The notes beneath the pieces are model-generated. The model searched no databases, was not told the origin of the DNA, and worked only from the letters and a program-made list of their open reading frames with translations. A stretch of 64,000 nucleotides of DNA from Mucilaginibacter gilvus (GTDB taxonomy: Bacteria > Bacteroidota > Bacteroidia > Sphingobacteriales > Sphingobacteriaceae). Each line of letters starts with the position of its first letter. Within the stretch, counting starts at the first letter, position 1. The stretch is taken from NCBI RefSeq assembly GCF_004054195.1, contig NZ_SBIW01000002.1:558001-622000 (forward strand), read 5' to 3'. Both the position numbers and the translations under genes were made by a program. Shown piece after piece: positions 24,019 through 32,849 of this stretch.

Positions 24019-25944
24019 CTATGATTTTTTTAGAACGATCTGCTCATTCAGCATTTCGTACATGCGTTTATAAAACTCATGAAAATCCGGGTAGTCTTCT
24101 TTAAAAAACATCGATTTTTTTGCGTCGATAACGTAACGCACGGCTATCGTGCCATTCTGCTCAGCAATTATCAGCCTAAAAGTAATGCTGGCATCGGGCA
24201 TAGCCATACTCGCACTTTTTGGCAGCGATTCTATTTTATATCCCGCCGGTATTTTATAGGCACCAACCAGCGTGAAACCGTTGCGATAACCAAAATCGAT
24301 ATCGGTAAGGCGGTTCACGCTTAAAAATGGACTTGTCCTGGCGGCACCCAACACATTGGGATTAAAGTAGATATAGTTATCGTCAGATCCGGTAAGATCC
24401 AGGGCAAAATCCAAAGATTGTTTCAACGGTAACGTATCAACATCCATATCTTCCATCTTAATATTCGAGATCTTCATGCTGTTGTTATCATCCCTCAAAT
24501 AGTCTATATATTTCTTCTCCCCGTCTGTTTTGTACTTTTCAACGGCATTTACTTTTTTATAGCCATAGTATACTAGGCTGGCCGTACCCGATATTTTGCT
24601 ATCGGGTTTTATCTCTGCATTAACCAAAACAAAATGTCTAACCGCCTTTTGGTTTTGCAGAAAGGTCATTTCGTAGCTGTTGGCATCTTTATTCAGTGCC
24701 AGCCCGAATGTGTTGAGGAGGTTAGATGGGATCTGGTTGTACAGGTTGTACTTATTAGTGGCATCAAGCACATAAGATTTTGCGCTGTCTACCGGTATAT
24801 ACGCCACCAGGCTATTGAATTTATAGGAGTTAGGATAGCCTGGGTTTACCTTCCCGTTACCACGGGTGCTTACAATCATCGGGTACACTTTCACGCCTGC
24901 TTTTTTCAGCAAATGGCAAACCATCATATTAATCTCGCCGGAGCCTCCGGTTTTTTTGTCCCATGCTTTGTTGATACCATCATCCGAAAATTTGTAATAG
25001 TGCTCATCCCATTTCATGGCGTTTTTAACCTCCGCGAATAGGTAGGCTATTTTCTCATCATCTGTTTTCATTGTTTTTGCTTTCGCGATGATCGCTTCCT
25101 CACCAGTTAGTTTTTTGCCAAGCTGGCCGCCCAAATAATCGTTTTCCATCAGATTTGTGCCCACCTTGGTCCAAGTATCAGAAAAGTTCTGCGAAGCGGC
25201 TCCCACGCCCCTGATGCTTAGCAATTGGAAAAGCAGGCGTTCACAGTTATCTTCTCGGGAGGTCATAAAAGGTTCATTGGGAATAGAAGGCACATTGGCA
25301 ATGGCCCTTACCTGGGTACCGCCTGCATCCCCTTTATTTACCGCGTATGGCTGGTACCTGCTCTCCAGGTTTTTGTAATACAAAATATCCGGCACAGTGG
25401 TTTGCAGCTCGCTGTAACGGTTTGGCAGGTGGCTTTGAAAATACCAGTCGGGGAAATCGCCCACATTGGCTGAGGTAAGATTATACTTAAACTCTAATAC
25501 CGATCCTGCTTGTACATTAGGAAAAGAAAACACCATTGCCGAGCGGAATTTATCTATCGCCTCCGTAAAAATCTGCTTCTTATCAACTTTTACAATCTCA
25601 ACGTTGCCGTTGTTAAGGTTAATGGTTTGGGCCTGTAGCCCACTGATATATTCCTCACGGTTTGCGCTGTAATATTCTATGCGGATATTGGCTTCATCTT
25701 TGGCGTTGGTATTAAAGATCTTTATTCGCTTGTGCCTGTTGTAGATAATGTTGTACTGTTGGTCGAAAAACACATCTCCTTTATCAAATAAGATCATGGC
25801 GTTTGCATCTTTCTCAAAATCACAGGATTTTAGCTCGAGGTCGGCTTTATCTATTTTGCCGAATGCTTGGGTTGTTGGAGTGGTTTGCGCTTTAACAGTT
25901 AAGGTAATTGCACAAGCCAGGATGAGTGTAAAGGTTTTGGTCAT
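24019..25944 (-). CDS. Secreted DUF3857-type transglutaminase-like pseudoenzyme
   Basis: A 641-residue paralog with signal peptide (1-20, TLTVKAQ), DUF3857 domain, transglutaminase-like core and C-terminal beta domain. Aligning the core with the neighbour at 22086 through the shared LLK(K)A segment places Ser335 (GGSGEIN) at the Cys position and Ser378 (KFNSLVAY) at the His position; only the Asp (VLDATN, Asp394) remains. It is therefore unlikely to be a thiol enzyme. The fold may have been kept for binding. It is separated by one base from the active paralog, in one operon. GEIN-type cores are frequent in Bacteroidota members of this family. Confidence 0.86.
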   Translation of the reverse strand: MTKTFTLILACAITLTVKAQTTPTTQAFGKIDKADLELKSCDFEKDANAMILFDKGDVFFDQQYNIIYNRHKRIKIFNTNAKDEANIRIEYYSANREEYISGLQAQTINLNNGNVEIVKVDKKQIFTEAIDKFRSAMVFSFPNVQAGSVLEFKYNLTSANVGDFPDWYFQSHLPNRYSELQTTVPDILYYKNLESRYQPYAVNKGDAGGTQVRAIANVPSIPNEPFMTSREDNCERLLFQLLSIRGVGAASQNFSDTWTKVGTNLMENDYLGGQLGKKLTGEEAIIAKAKTMKTDDEKIAYLFAEVKNAMKWDEHYYKFSDDGINKAWDKKTGGSGEINMMVCHLLKKAGVKVYPMIVSTRGNGKVNPGYPNSYKFNSLVAYIPVDSAKSYVLDATNKYNLYNQIPSNLLNTFGLALNKDANSYEMTFLQNQKAVRHFVLVNAEIKPDSKISGTASLVYYGYKKVNAVEKYKTDGEKKYIDYLRDDNNSMKISNIKMEDMDVDTLPLKQSLDFALDLTGSDDNYIYFNPNVLGAARTSPFLSVNRLTDIDFGYRNGFTLVGAYKIPAGYKIESLPKSASMAMPDASITFRLIIAEQNGTIAVRYVIDAKKSMFFKEDYPDFHEFYKRMYEMLNEQIVLKKS

Positions 25945-26104
25945 ATAGCTATTAGGTTAGGCCACACGAATATAATATATACAGCGCGGATTCAATAATA
26001 TTCGGAACACCTTTGTAATTATAAGATAGAAAAACAACCGTTTTTAGCTGGTAAAACCAGCTTGCCCTTACAGGTGCCAATTGGCATTTCTAACGTTACA
26101 GTTA

Positions 26105-28060
26105 TCAGGATTTTTTCAATACGATCTGCCCATTCAGGAATTCGTACATCTTTTTGTTAAAGTCGTAAAATTCGGCATAATTAGCGCGGCTATACACTGC
26201 GTTCTTAAAATCGATACTATAGCGTATAACAATATTTACTCCCTCATTAGACACCGCCCTTTTGAATACAATACTATTATCAGGCATCGCCATATTCACG
26301 GGCTTGGGTAAAGCATCTACTTTATAGTTAGCAGGTATGGTAAAAGTACCGCTGATAAGATAATTGTTATGATAGCCAAATTCTATATCTGTAGCCCTGC
26401 CTTCGCTTAAGAACGGATTGGTACGTAACGAGGTAAAAAGATTTGCATTAAAATAAATATAGTTATCATCAGACCCGGTTAATTCCTGCGTAAAATCAAT
26501 ATTTTGTTTAAGCGGGAGTGTATCAACTTCCGCGTTATCAAACTTGAGCGATGTAACCTTTAAATTGTTACTATTATCTGTCAGGAATTCAATATACTTT
26601 TTTTCGCCGTCGGTTTTAAAACGGCTTAAGCTGCTGATACGGTTGTAACTAAAACTGTTTATTTGCGCCGTCCCCTGCATTTTGCCCGTAGGCTTAATCT
26701 CCGCGTTTATTAAAGTCACCTGCCTTACCGGCTCTTCTTTTTTAAGCAGTACCAAGTCAAAAATACCTTTATCCTTATCTATGTATAACCCTTGAGAATT
26801 TAATAGCGAAGCGGGGGTTTCTTTATAAATATTAAACTTATCAGTTGCATCCAACACAAAGGTTTTATCGCCAAGTTCGGCATAAACAACAGCTTTATTA
26901 AATTGATACAAAAAAGGGTAATAAGACGAAACCTTACCATGATTGCGGGAGCTTACTACCATTGGGTAAACCGGCACTCCTGCTTTTTTTAACAAGTGAT
27001 ATAAAATGAGGTTAATTTCTGCCGCGTTGCCGGTTTTTTTCTCCCAAGCTTTAACTGTACCTTCGTTTGTATACCAGCTATTGGAGCCGTTCCATTTCAT
27101 GGCATCTTTAACTATGCTAAAAATATAAGCTATCTTCTCCTCATTGGTTTTATAACCGGCCGCTTTGGCTATTATAGCTTCTTCATCCTCAAGCTTCCGT
27201 TTCAACTGCATACCAAAATCGCTATCATCGGCCAGTACGCCACCAACCTTTGGCCAGGAATCTGTAAACTTTTTAATAACGCCGCCAACTGGCTGCATAG
27301 ACACTAACTGGTAAGTAAGCGATTGCAAGTTATCAACAAATGATGACATGTATGGCTCATCGGGCAATGAGCGTATATTAGCAATCGCCTTCGTTGTTTT
27401 TTGCATCTTGTAAGTAACACCATTAGCAGTACGGGCATCACTTTCTTCACTATTTTTGATAAAGGGTTGGGTGACATTTGTTTTGAGGCTGAAATAAAGC
27501 TGCTCGGGTATTATAGTAGTAAGCTCGCTATACCTCGACGGTATTTTATCCTGAAAATACCAATCGGGAAAATTGGCGATTGAGTTGGTATTTAATACAT
27601 ATTTATACTCGATTACCGAACCTGCTTTTACATTTGGCAGGCTAAATACCAAAGCCGACCTGCTTTTGTCAACCAACTCGGTATAAATAAGTTTTTTATC
27701 TATTTTAGTTATTTCTGGTTTACCGTCAACCAAATTAATGGTTTGCGCTTGCACACCATTAATATACTCCACATGCCCGCCGCTAAAGTACTCCAACCTT
27801 ACGTTCGCCTGGTTTTTACCTTTATCATTAAATATCTTAATTCGCACGTGCCGTTCCATCGAAAGGTCGAAATTACTATCATAGCTTATTTCACCTTTAT
27901 TAAACAAAACCATGGCATTGGCATCCATCTCAAAATCACATGATTTCAGTTCGAGGTCGGCTTTATCTATTTTGCCGAATGTTTGGGTTGTTGGAATGGT
28001 TTGCGCTTTAACAGTTAAGGTAATTGCACAAGCAAGGATGAGTGTAAAGGTTTTGGTCAT
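26105..28060 (-). CDS. Secreted DUF3857-type transglutaminase-like pseudoenzyme (second)
   Basis: A 651-residue paralog of the gene at 24019, with the same signal peptide (MTKTFTLILACAITLTVKAQ) and domain order. The catalytic Cys position is Ala346 (GNAAEINLI) and the His position is Lys389 (QFNKAVVY); the Asp (VLDATD) is kept. It is thus a clear pseudoenzyme by sequence. The ATG at 28060 is chosen because it matches the paralog's start exactly; an extension to 28084 would add eight residues. Its first 60 codons and about 25 upstream bases are nearly identical to those of the paralog, while the rest is much more diverged. A 160-base gap separates the two genes. Confidence 0.86.
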   Translation of the reverse strand: MTKTFTLILACAITLTVKAQTIPTTQTFGKIDKADLELKSCDFEMDANAMVLFNKGEISYDSNFDLSMERHVRIKIFNDKGKNQANVRLEYFSGGHVEYINGVQAQTINLVDGKPEITKIDKKLIYTELVDKSRSALVFSLPNVKAGSVIEYKYVLNTNSIANFPDWYFQDKIPSRYSELTTIIPEQLYFSLKTNVTQPFIKNSEESDARTANGVTYKMQKTTKAIANIRSLPDEPYMSSFVDNLQSLTYQLVSMQPVGGVIKKFTDSWPKVGGVLADDSDFGMQLKRKLEDEEAIIAKAAGYKTNEEKIAYIFSIVKDAMKWNGSNSWYTNEGTVKAWEKKTGNAAEINLILYHLLKKAGVPVYPMVVSSRNHGKVSSYYPFLYQFNKAVVYAELGDKTFVLDATDKFNIYKETPASLLNSQGLYIDKDKGIFDLVLLKKEEPVRQVTLINAEIKPTGKMQGTAQINSFSYNRISSLSRFKTDGEKKYIEFLTDNSNNLKVTSLKFDNAEVDTLPLKQNIDFTQELTGSDDNYIYFNANLFTSLRTNPFLSEGRATDIEFGYHNNYLISGTFTIPANYKVDALPKPVNMAMPDNSIVFKRAVSNEGVNIVIRYSIDFKNAVYSRANYAEFYDFNKKMYEFLNGQIVLKKS

Positions 28061-28178
28061 ATAGCTAATTAGGTTAGGCCACACGAATATAGCACCCGGT
28101 TTTGATATTTCACATTACCGCCAAATTTTTTAATTAAAAATAAAATAAACTCTCGCCGCTTTTACCTGTCATAAGTAC

Positions 28179-29561
28179 ATGATCAGCAGTGTAAAACACA
28201 TCCGGCATTTATATGCGCGGGCGGGCTTCGGTATCCGCTTTGAGGAGTTGAAGCAAGTAGAAAACTTATCTGTTAAGCAGGCAGTAGCCGGATTGTTTAA
28301 AGCATCAGAGAACATTATCCCTGTCGATATCATAGCAGCGAACATCAGTTATAAGGATTTTCTGCTGGCAAACGAAGGCACTAAAAAGATGTTTCTGCAG
28401 GAGCAGCGCCAGCAAGAGAAGGCTCTTAATATCGACTGGATAAATAAAATGAGCACCAGAAATACTCCGCTCCGGGAAAAAATGACCTTGTTTTGGCATA
28501 ATCACTTCGCTTGCCGCACCCAAAATGCCTGGCATGCACAGCAATTAAACAATATACAGCGGAACAACGCTGTAGGCAATTTTAAAACGCTGCTGTTGGA
28601 GGTATCTAAAGCCCCGGCTATGCTGCAATTTTTAAATAACCAGCAAAACCAAAAAAACCACCCAAACGAAAACTTCGCACGTGAGCTGATGGAGCTTTTT
28701 ACCATTGGCCGTGGCAACTACACCGAACAGGATGTAAAAGAATCGGCAAGGGCTTTTACAGGCTGGAGCTTTAATAAGCAAGGCAGTTTTATTGCCCGGC
28801 CCGCATTGCACGATACCGGGCCTAAAACTTTTTTAGGCAATACCGGCAACTTTAACGGAGAGGACATCATCGATATGTTGCTTACCAAAAAAGAGACGGC
28901 GCGCTTCATCTGCACTAAGTTATACAAATACTTTGTGAACGAGGCACCCGATGACTTGCATATAAGCGCAATGGCAGATGTGTTTTACAGCAACAATTAC
29001 GAGCTTAAACCATTGTTGGAATTTGTTTTTACTGCCGATTGGTTTTATGCTGATAAAAACATAGGCAACCTGATAAAAGCCCCTGTTGAATTTATTGTGG
29101 GGCTTAATAGCCAGTTTTACATCACCTACCAAAACCCTGATGTAGTTTTGCAATTTGAGCGCGCCTTGGGGCAGGTGCTGTTTTATCCGCCAAACGTGGC
29201 CGGCTGGCCTGGTGGCAGGAATTGGATAGACAGCTCCTCGCTGATGTATCGGATCAAGATCCCATCAACCGTATTAAACGGTGGGGTAATTGAATTTAGC
29301 GGCAAGGTTGACCCGGAGGACGAGGCTTTTATAGCCACCACCCGCAAACAAAAAGAGGCGGTAACTACCAAGGTGCAGGCCCAGGCCGATTGGGATAAGT
29401 TTTTAAACAGCATTCCCAAGGGCACCGGCAAAACTACTATCGCACAAACCATACTGGCCACCAGTATTAGCAGCAACATTACCGAGATCATCAATAAAAC
29501 TACTGATATAAAAACTTTGGTGATAGAACTGGCATCAACACCAGAATATCAGCTTTGCTGA
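28179..29561 (+). CDS. DUF1800 domain-containing protein
   Basis: A 460-residue protein of the DUF1800 family, recognised by the N-terminal HIRHLYARAGFG, the segment LREKMTLFWHNHFA, the NENFARELMELFTIG motif, EQDVKESARAFTGW and the C-terminal YPPNVAGWPGGRNWID. No signal peptide is obvious in this version. The biochemical function is not known. These proteins are nearly always encoded next to a DUF1501 protein, as here (78 bases upstream of it), and the pair is believed to act together. It diverges from the DUF3857 genes. Confidence 0.92.
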   Translation: MISSVKHIRHLYARAGFGIRFEELKQVENLSVKQAVAGLFKASENIIPVDIIAANISYKDFLLANEGTKKMFLQEQRQQEKALNIDWINKMSTRNTPLREKMTLFWHNHFACRTQNAWHAQQLNNIQRNNAVGNFKTLLLEVSKAPAMLQFLNNQQNQKNHPNENFARELMELFTIGRGNYTEQDVKESARAFTGWSFNKQGSFIARPALHDTGPKTFLGNTGNFNGEDIIDMLLTKKETARFICTKLYKYFVNEAPDDLHISAMADVFYSNNYELKPLLEFVFTADWFYADKNIGNLIKAPVEFIVGLNSQFYITYQNPDVVLQFERALGQVLFYPPNVAGWPGGRNWIDSSSLMYRIKIPSTVLNGGVIEFSGKVDPEDEAFIATTRKQKEAVTTKVQAQADWDKFLNSIPKGTGKTTIAQTILATSISSNITEIINKTTDIKTLVIELASTPEYQLC

Positions 29562-29639
29562 GGAAATAGGGAATTAGGGCGTTTAAAAAACAACAATCGC
29601 TAATTCACTAACTTATTTAATTCACTAATTAAACAGATT

Positions 29640-30839
29640 ATGAAGAGGCGGGATTTTTTAAGGAACACAACGTTGGCTTCGGGTGCATTACTAATCCCGT
29701 CGTTTTTAAAACCATTGGAAGCAATAGCCATGGGCGATATGTCGGGCTATAAAAACCTGGTTATTATACAGCTATCTGGCGGGAACGACGGATTGAACAC
29801 CATTGTGCCTTTTGGAAATGACATCTACTATCAAAAACGTAAAACCATTGCCATACAACAGCCGGATATTATAAAGCTCACCGATGCGCAGGGGCTTAAT
29901 CCCAACCTATCGGCATTAAAAGAAATTTACGACCAGGGCTGGATGAGTATCATCAATTCGGTAGGATACCCTAACCCGGACAGGTCGCACTTCCGCTCCA
30001 TGGATATATGGCAAACAGGTAGCGATGCAAACCAATTTTTAACCACCGGTTGGATCGGGCGTTATCTCGATTCGAACTGCAGCACCTGTACAGACCCATA
30101 CACTGCTATTGAAGTGGACGACACACTATCATTGGCTATGAAGGGTGCTAAAATGAAAGGGATTGCTGTAGAAAACCCGGCTAAATTATACCAAGCCACG
30201 CGCGACCCTTTTTTTAAACAACTGGTACATCAGCATAATAGCGCCAACCTTAACGAGGATAATTTAGGCTACCTGTATAAAACCATGATAGAGACCTACT
30301 CCTCGGCAGATTATATACAGCAAACATCAAAAACGTATAATACCACCGCCTTATACCCGCAAACAGCATTCGCCAACCAGCTAAAAAGCGTTGCAAAATT
30401 CATTAACGCCGGTTTAAAAACAAGGGTATATTATGTATCACTCAGTGGGTTTGATACCCATACCGGCCAGCAAAATCAGCAGGGCAGGCAATTAAAAACT
30501 TATGGCGATGCAGTCGCTGCCTTTGTAAAAGATTTGAAGCAAGCCGATAAACTGGATGATACGCTGGTGATGGCCTTCTCGGAGTTTGGCCGCCGAGTGG
30601 AGCAAAACGCCAGCGACGGTACAGACCACGGCACCGCCAATAACATAATGATTTTTGGCGGCAAGCTTAAAAAGCAAGGCATTTATAACAACGCGCCAAA
30701 CTTGGCCCAGTTAGACAATGGCGACCTGAAATATGAGGTAGATTTTAGGGACGTTTATGCCACCCTGCTTGACAAATGGCTCAACGTGAACAACAGCCAT
30801 GTATTGAACAGGAATTTTGCAGGGTTAAATTTTGTATAG
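29640..30839 (+). CDS. DUF1501 family protein with twin-arginine signal
   Basis: A 399-residue protein beginning with KRRDFLRNTTLASGALLIPS, a typical twin-arginine signal, so it should be exported folded. The body shows DUF1501 marks: VIIQLSGGNDGLNTIVPFG, DRSHFRSMDIWQTG, SGFDTHTGQQNQ and FSEFGRRVEQNASDGTDHGT, which resemble the metal sites of the alkaline phosphatase/sulfatase superfamily. The family is functionally uncharacterised. It forms a pair with the DUF1800 gene upstream. Confidence 0.92.
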   Translation: MKRRDFLRNTTLASGALLIPSFLKPLEAIAMGDMSGYKNLVIIQLSGGNDGLNTIVPFGNDIYYQKRKTIAIQQPDIIKLTDAQGLNPNLSALKEIYDQGWMSIINSVGYPNPDRSHFRSMDIWQTGSDANQFLTTGWIGRYLDSNCSTCTDPYTAIEVDDTLSLAMKGAKMKGIAVENPAKLYQATRDPFFKQLVHQHNSANLNEDNLGYLYKTMIETYSSADYIQQTSKTYNTTALYPQTAFANQLKSVAKFINAGLKTRVYYVSLSGFDTHTGQQNQQGRQLKTYGDAVAAFVKDLKQADKLDDTLVMAFSEFGRRVEQNASDGTDHGTANNIMIFGGKLKKQGIYNNAPNLAQLDNGDLKYEVDFRDVYATLLDKWLNVNNSHVLNRNFAGLNFV

Positions 30840-30995
30840 CCAATCGTTGTCACCACAGGCACATCTCTTCGCATTGAAACCCCTTGCCGGAACAGATTTT
30901 CACTTAAAAATCATTCCTGTAAGTACTTTTCATTAATTAGCGCTATTGTTGTATTTTACATAAAAATATACTGCCGCTAAAAGCCCCTGCCATTA

Positions 30996-32849
30996 ATGGA
31001 GAATATTTACAAAATTATCCTTGAAGAAACCCTTGCCGGGTATTGGGATTACCACGTCAGAGAAAATACGGTTGTGCTTAGCCCAGCATTTAAGGCCATT
31101 TTCGGTTACCAGGATCATGAGCTGGCAAATTCTACAGATACCTGGGCTAAGCTCATTGTAGAAGAGGACCGCCCCCTTATGGATAAATGTGTAACTGAGC
31201 ATTATTTAAGCCACGGCCGGAAACCTTATAATATTGACGTTAGATACAAGCATAAAAATGGCTCGATAGTTTGGACAAACACTACAGGCCGGGTAATAGA
31301 ATGGGATGGGGATGAACCTTTGCGCATGGTGGGTTGCCATTCAGATATAACCAAAAAAAAGAAGACCGAACTAAGCCTTAAGATAAGCGAGGAAACATTC
31401 AGGAATGCCTTCCAGTACTCTTCAATAGGCATGGTGCTGGTTTCTACCGATGGCCTGTTCCTTAAAGTAAACGGCAGCATCTGCGCCATGCTGGGTTATA
31501 CCGCCGATGAGCTGATCACCAAAACTTTCCAGGAGATAACCCACCCCGACGACCTGGAGGCCGACCTTAGCTTATTGCAAAAAACGCTTAACAATGAGAT
31601 TAAGAACTACCAGATGGAAAAACGCTATTTTACCAAAAGCGGAAAAACTATCTGGGTAGTGTTAAATGTATCGTTAGTGCGGGACGAGGACGACGACCCG
31701 CTTTACTTTGTATCGCAGATAAAAGATATTACGGAACGTAGAAAAGCGGAACAGGCCCTGCGAGAAAGTGAGCGCCGCTGGGCATTCGCGTCGGAAGGAT
31801 CGGGCGGGGGGCTGTGGGATTGGGATATAAAAAACGGCACCATCTACCATTCTCAGCAATGCTTGCGTATGATAGGCATGGAGAACGAGGATTTTGGCAA
31901 TAAGCTTGGCGATTGGACAAGCCGCGTACATCCGGAAGACCGCGCGAACTATATAGCTGACATCAAAGCACATTTAAGTGGCCAAAAGGAAATGTACGCA
32001 AACCAACACCGTGTTTTATGTAAAGACAATACCTACAAATGGGTACTTGATAGAGGCAAGGTAATGGAATACGACATCGAAAATAAGCCTGTCCGTATCA
32101 TAGGCACCCATACCGATATCACCGAGCAAAAGAATAAAGAAGCGCAGCTGCGCGAAACGCTTGATATGGTCAGCGGCCAAAATAATCGACTGCTGAATTT
32201 CGCCTACATTGTATCGCATAACCTGCGTACGCATTCCAGCAATTTTAAAATGATAATGGATGTCCTGAGCGACCCGAATACCGACGAGGAAGAAAAAGTA
32301 GAGCTATCCGGCCATTTGGTAAAAGTATCTGAGCAGTTGAATGATACTATTGCGAATTTAAACGAGGTGGTTTCTATACAAACCAACATAGACATCCACA
32401 CAGCCGAAGTGAATCTATACGGTTATGCGGAAAAAGCGATAGAACTATTAAGCAATGATATTGCTATGTGGAAGGTGGAAATAGATAACCGCATCCCAAA
32501 AGACCGCTCGCTGGTTTATAGCCCGGCCTATATGGAAAGCATTATGCTTAATTTATTGAGCAATGGCATCAAGTACCGCTCTTTAACCAATCCTCCCAAA
32601 ATAACCATCGAGTATTTCGAGGAGCAAACCGGCAGGCAGGGTTTTATCGTAGCCGATAATGGCATCGGCATCGACCTTAAGAAAAACGGAGATCAATTAT
32701 TCGGCATGTACAAAACCTTCCACGGCAACAGGGATGCCAGGGGTATGGGGCTCTTTATTACCAAGAACCAGGTAGAATCTTTCGGAGGCAAAATAGAAGT
32801 GAGCAGCGAATTGGGTAAAGGGACAACTTTTAAAGTTTACCTTAACTAA
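30996..32849 (+). CDS. Cytosolic PAS-domain sensor histidine kinase
   Basis: A 617-residue kinase with no membrane segment. Three PAS/PAC units (about residues 1-123, 124-250 and 253-380) are followed by a dimerisation helix with the phospho-acceptor His408 in YIVSHNLRTH and an HATPase domain (N box LNLLSNGIKYRS, G1 VADNGIGID, G2 RGMGLFITKNQ). The input is therefore a cytosolic signal, for example redox or a small ligand. No response regulator is adjacent, so it is an orphan kinase. Its stop codon overlaps that of the converging hisS gene. Confidence 0.93.
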   Translation: MENIYKIILEETLAGYWDYHVRENTVVLSPAFKAIFGYQDHELANSTDTWAKLIVEEDRPLMDKCVTEHYLSHGRKPYNIDVRYKHKNGSIVWTNTTGRVIEWDGDEPLRMVGCHSDITKKKKTELSLKISEETFRNAFQYSSIGMVLVSTDGLFLKVNGSICAMLGYTADELITKTFQEITHPDDLEADLSLLQKTLNNEIKNYQMEKRYFTKSGKTIWVVLNVSLVRDEDDDPLYFVSQIKDITERRKAEQALRESERRWAFASEGSGGGLWDWDIKNGTIYHSQQCLRMIGMENEDFGNKLGDWTSRVHPEDRANYIADIKAHLSGQKEMYANQHRVLCKDNTYKWVLDRGKVMEYDIENKPVRIIGTHTDITEQKNKEAQLRETLDMVSGQNNRLLNFAYIVSHNLRTHSSNFKMIMDVLSDPNTDEEEKVELSGHLVKVSEQLNDTIANLNEVVSIQTNIDIHTAEVNLYGYAEKAIELLSNDIAMWKVEIDNRIPKDRSLVYSPAYMESIMLNLLSNGIKYRSLTNPPKITIEYFEEQTGRQGFIVADNGIGIDLKKNGDQLFGMYKTFHGNRDARGMGLFITKNQVESFGGKIEVSSELGKGTTFKVYLN

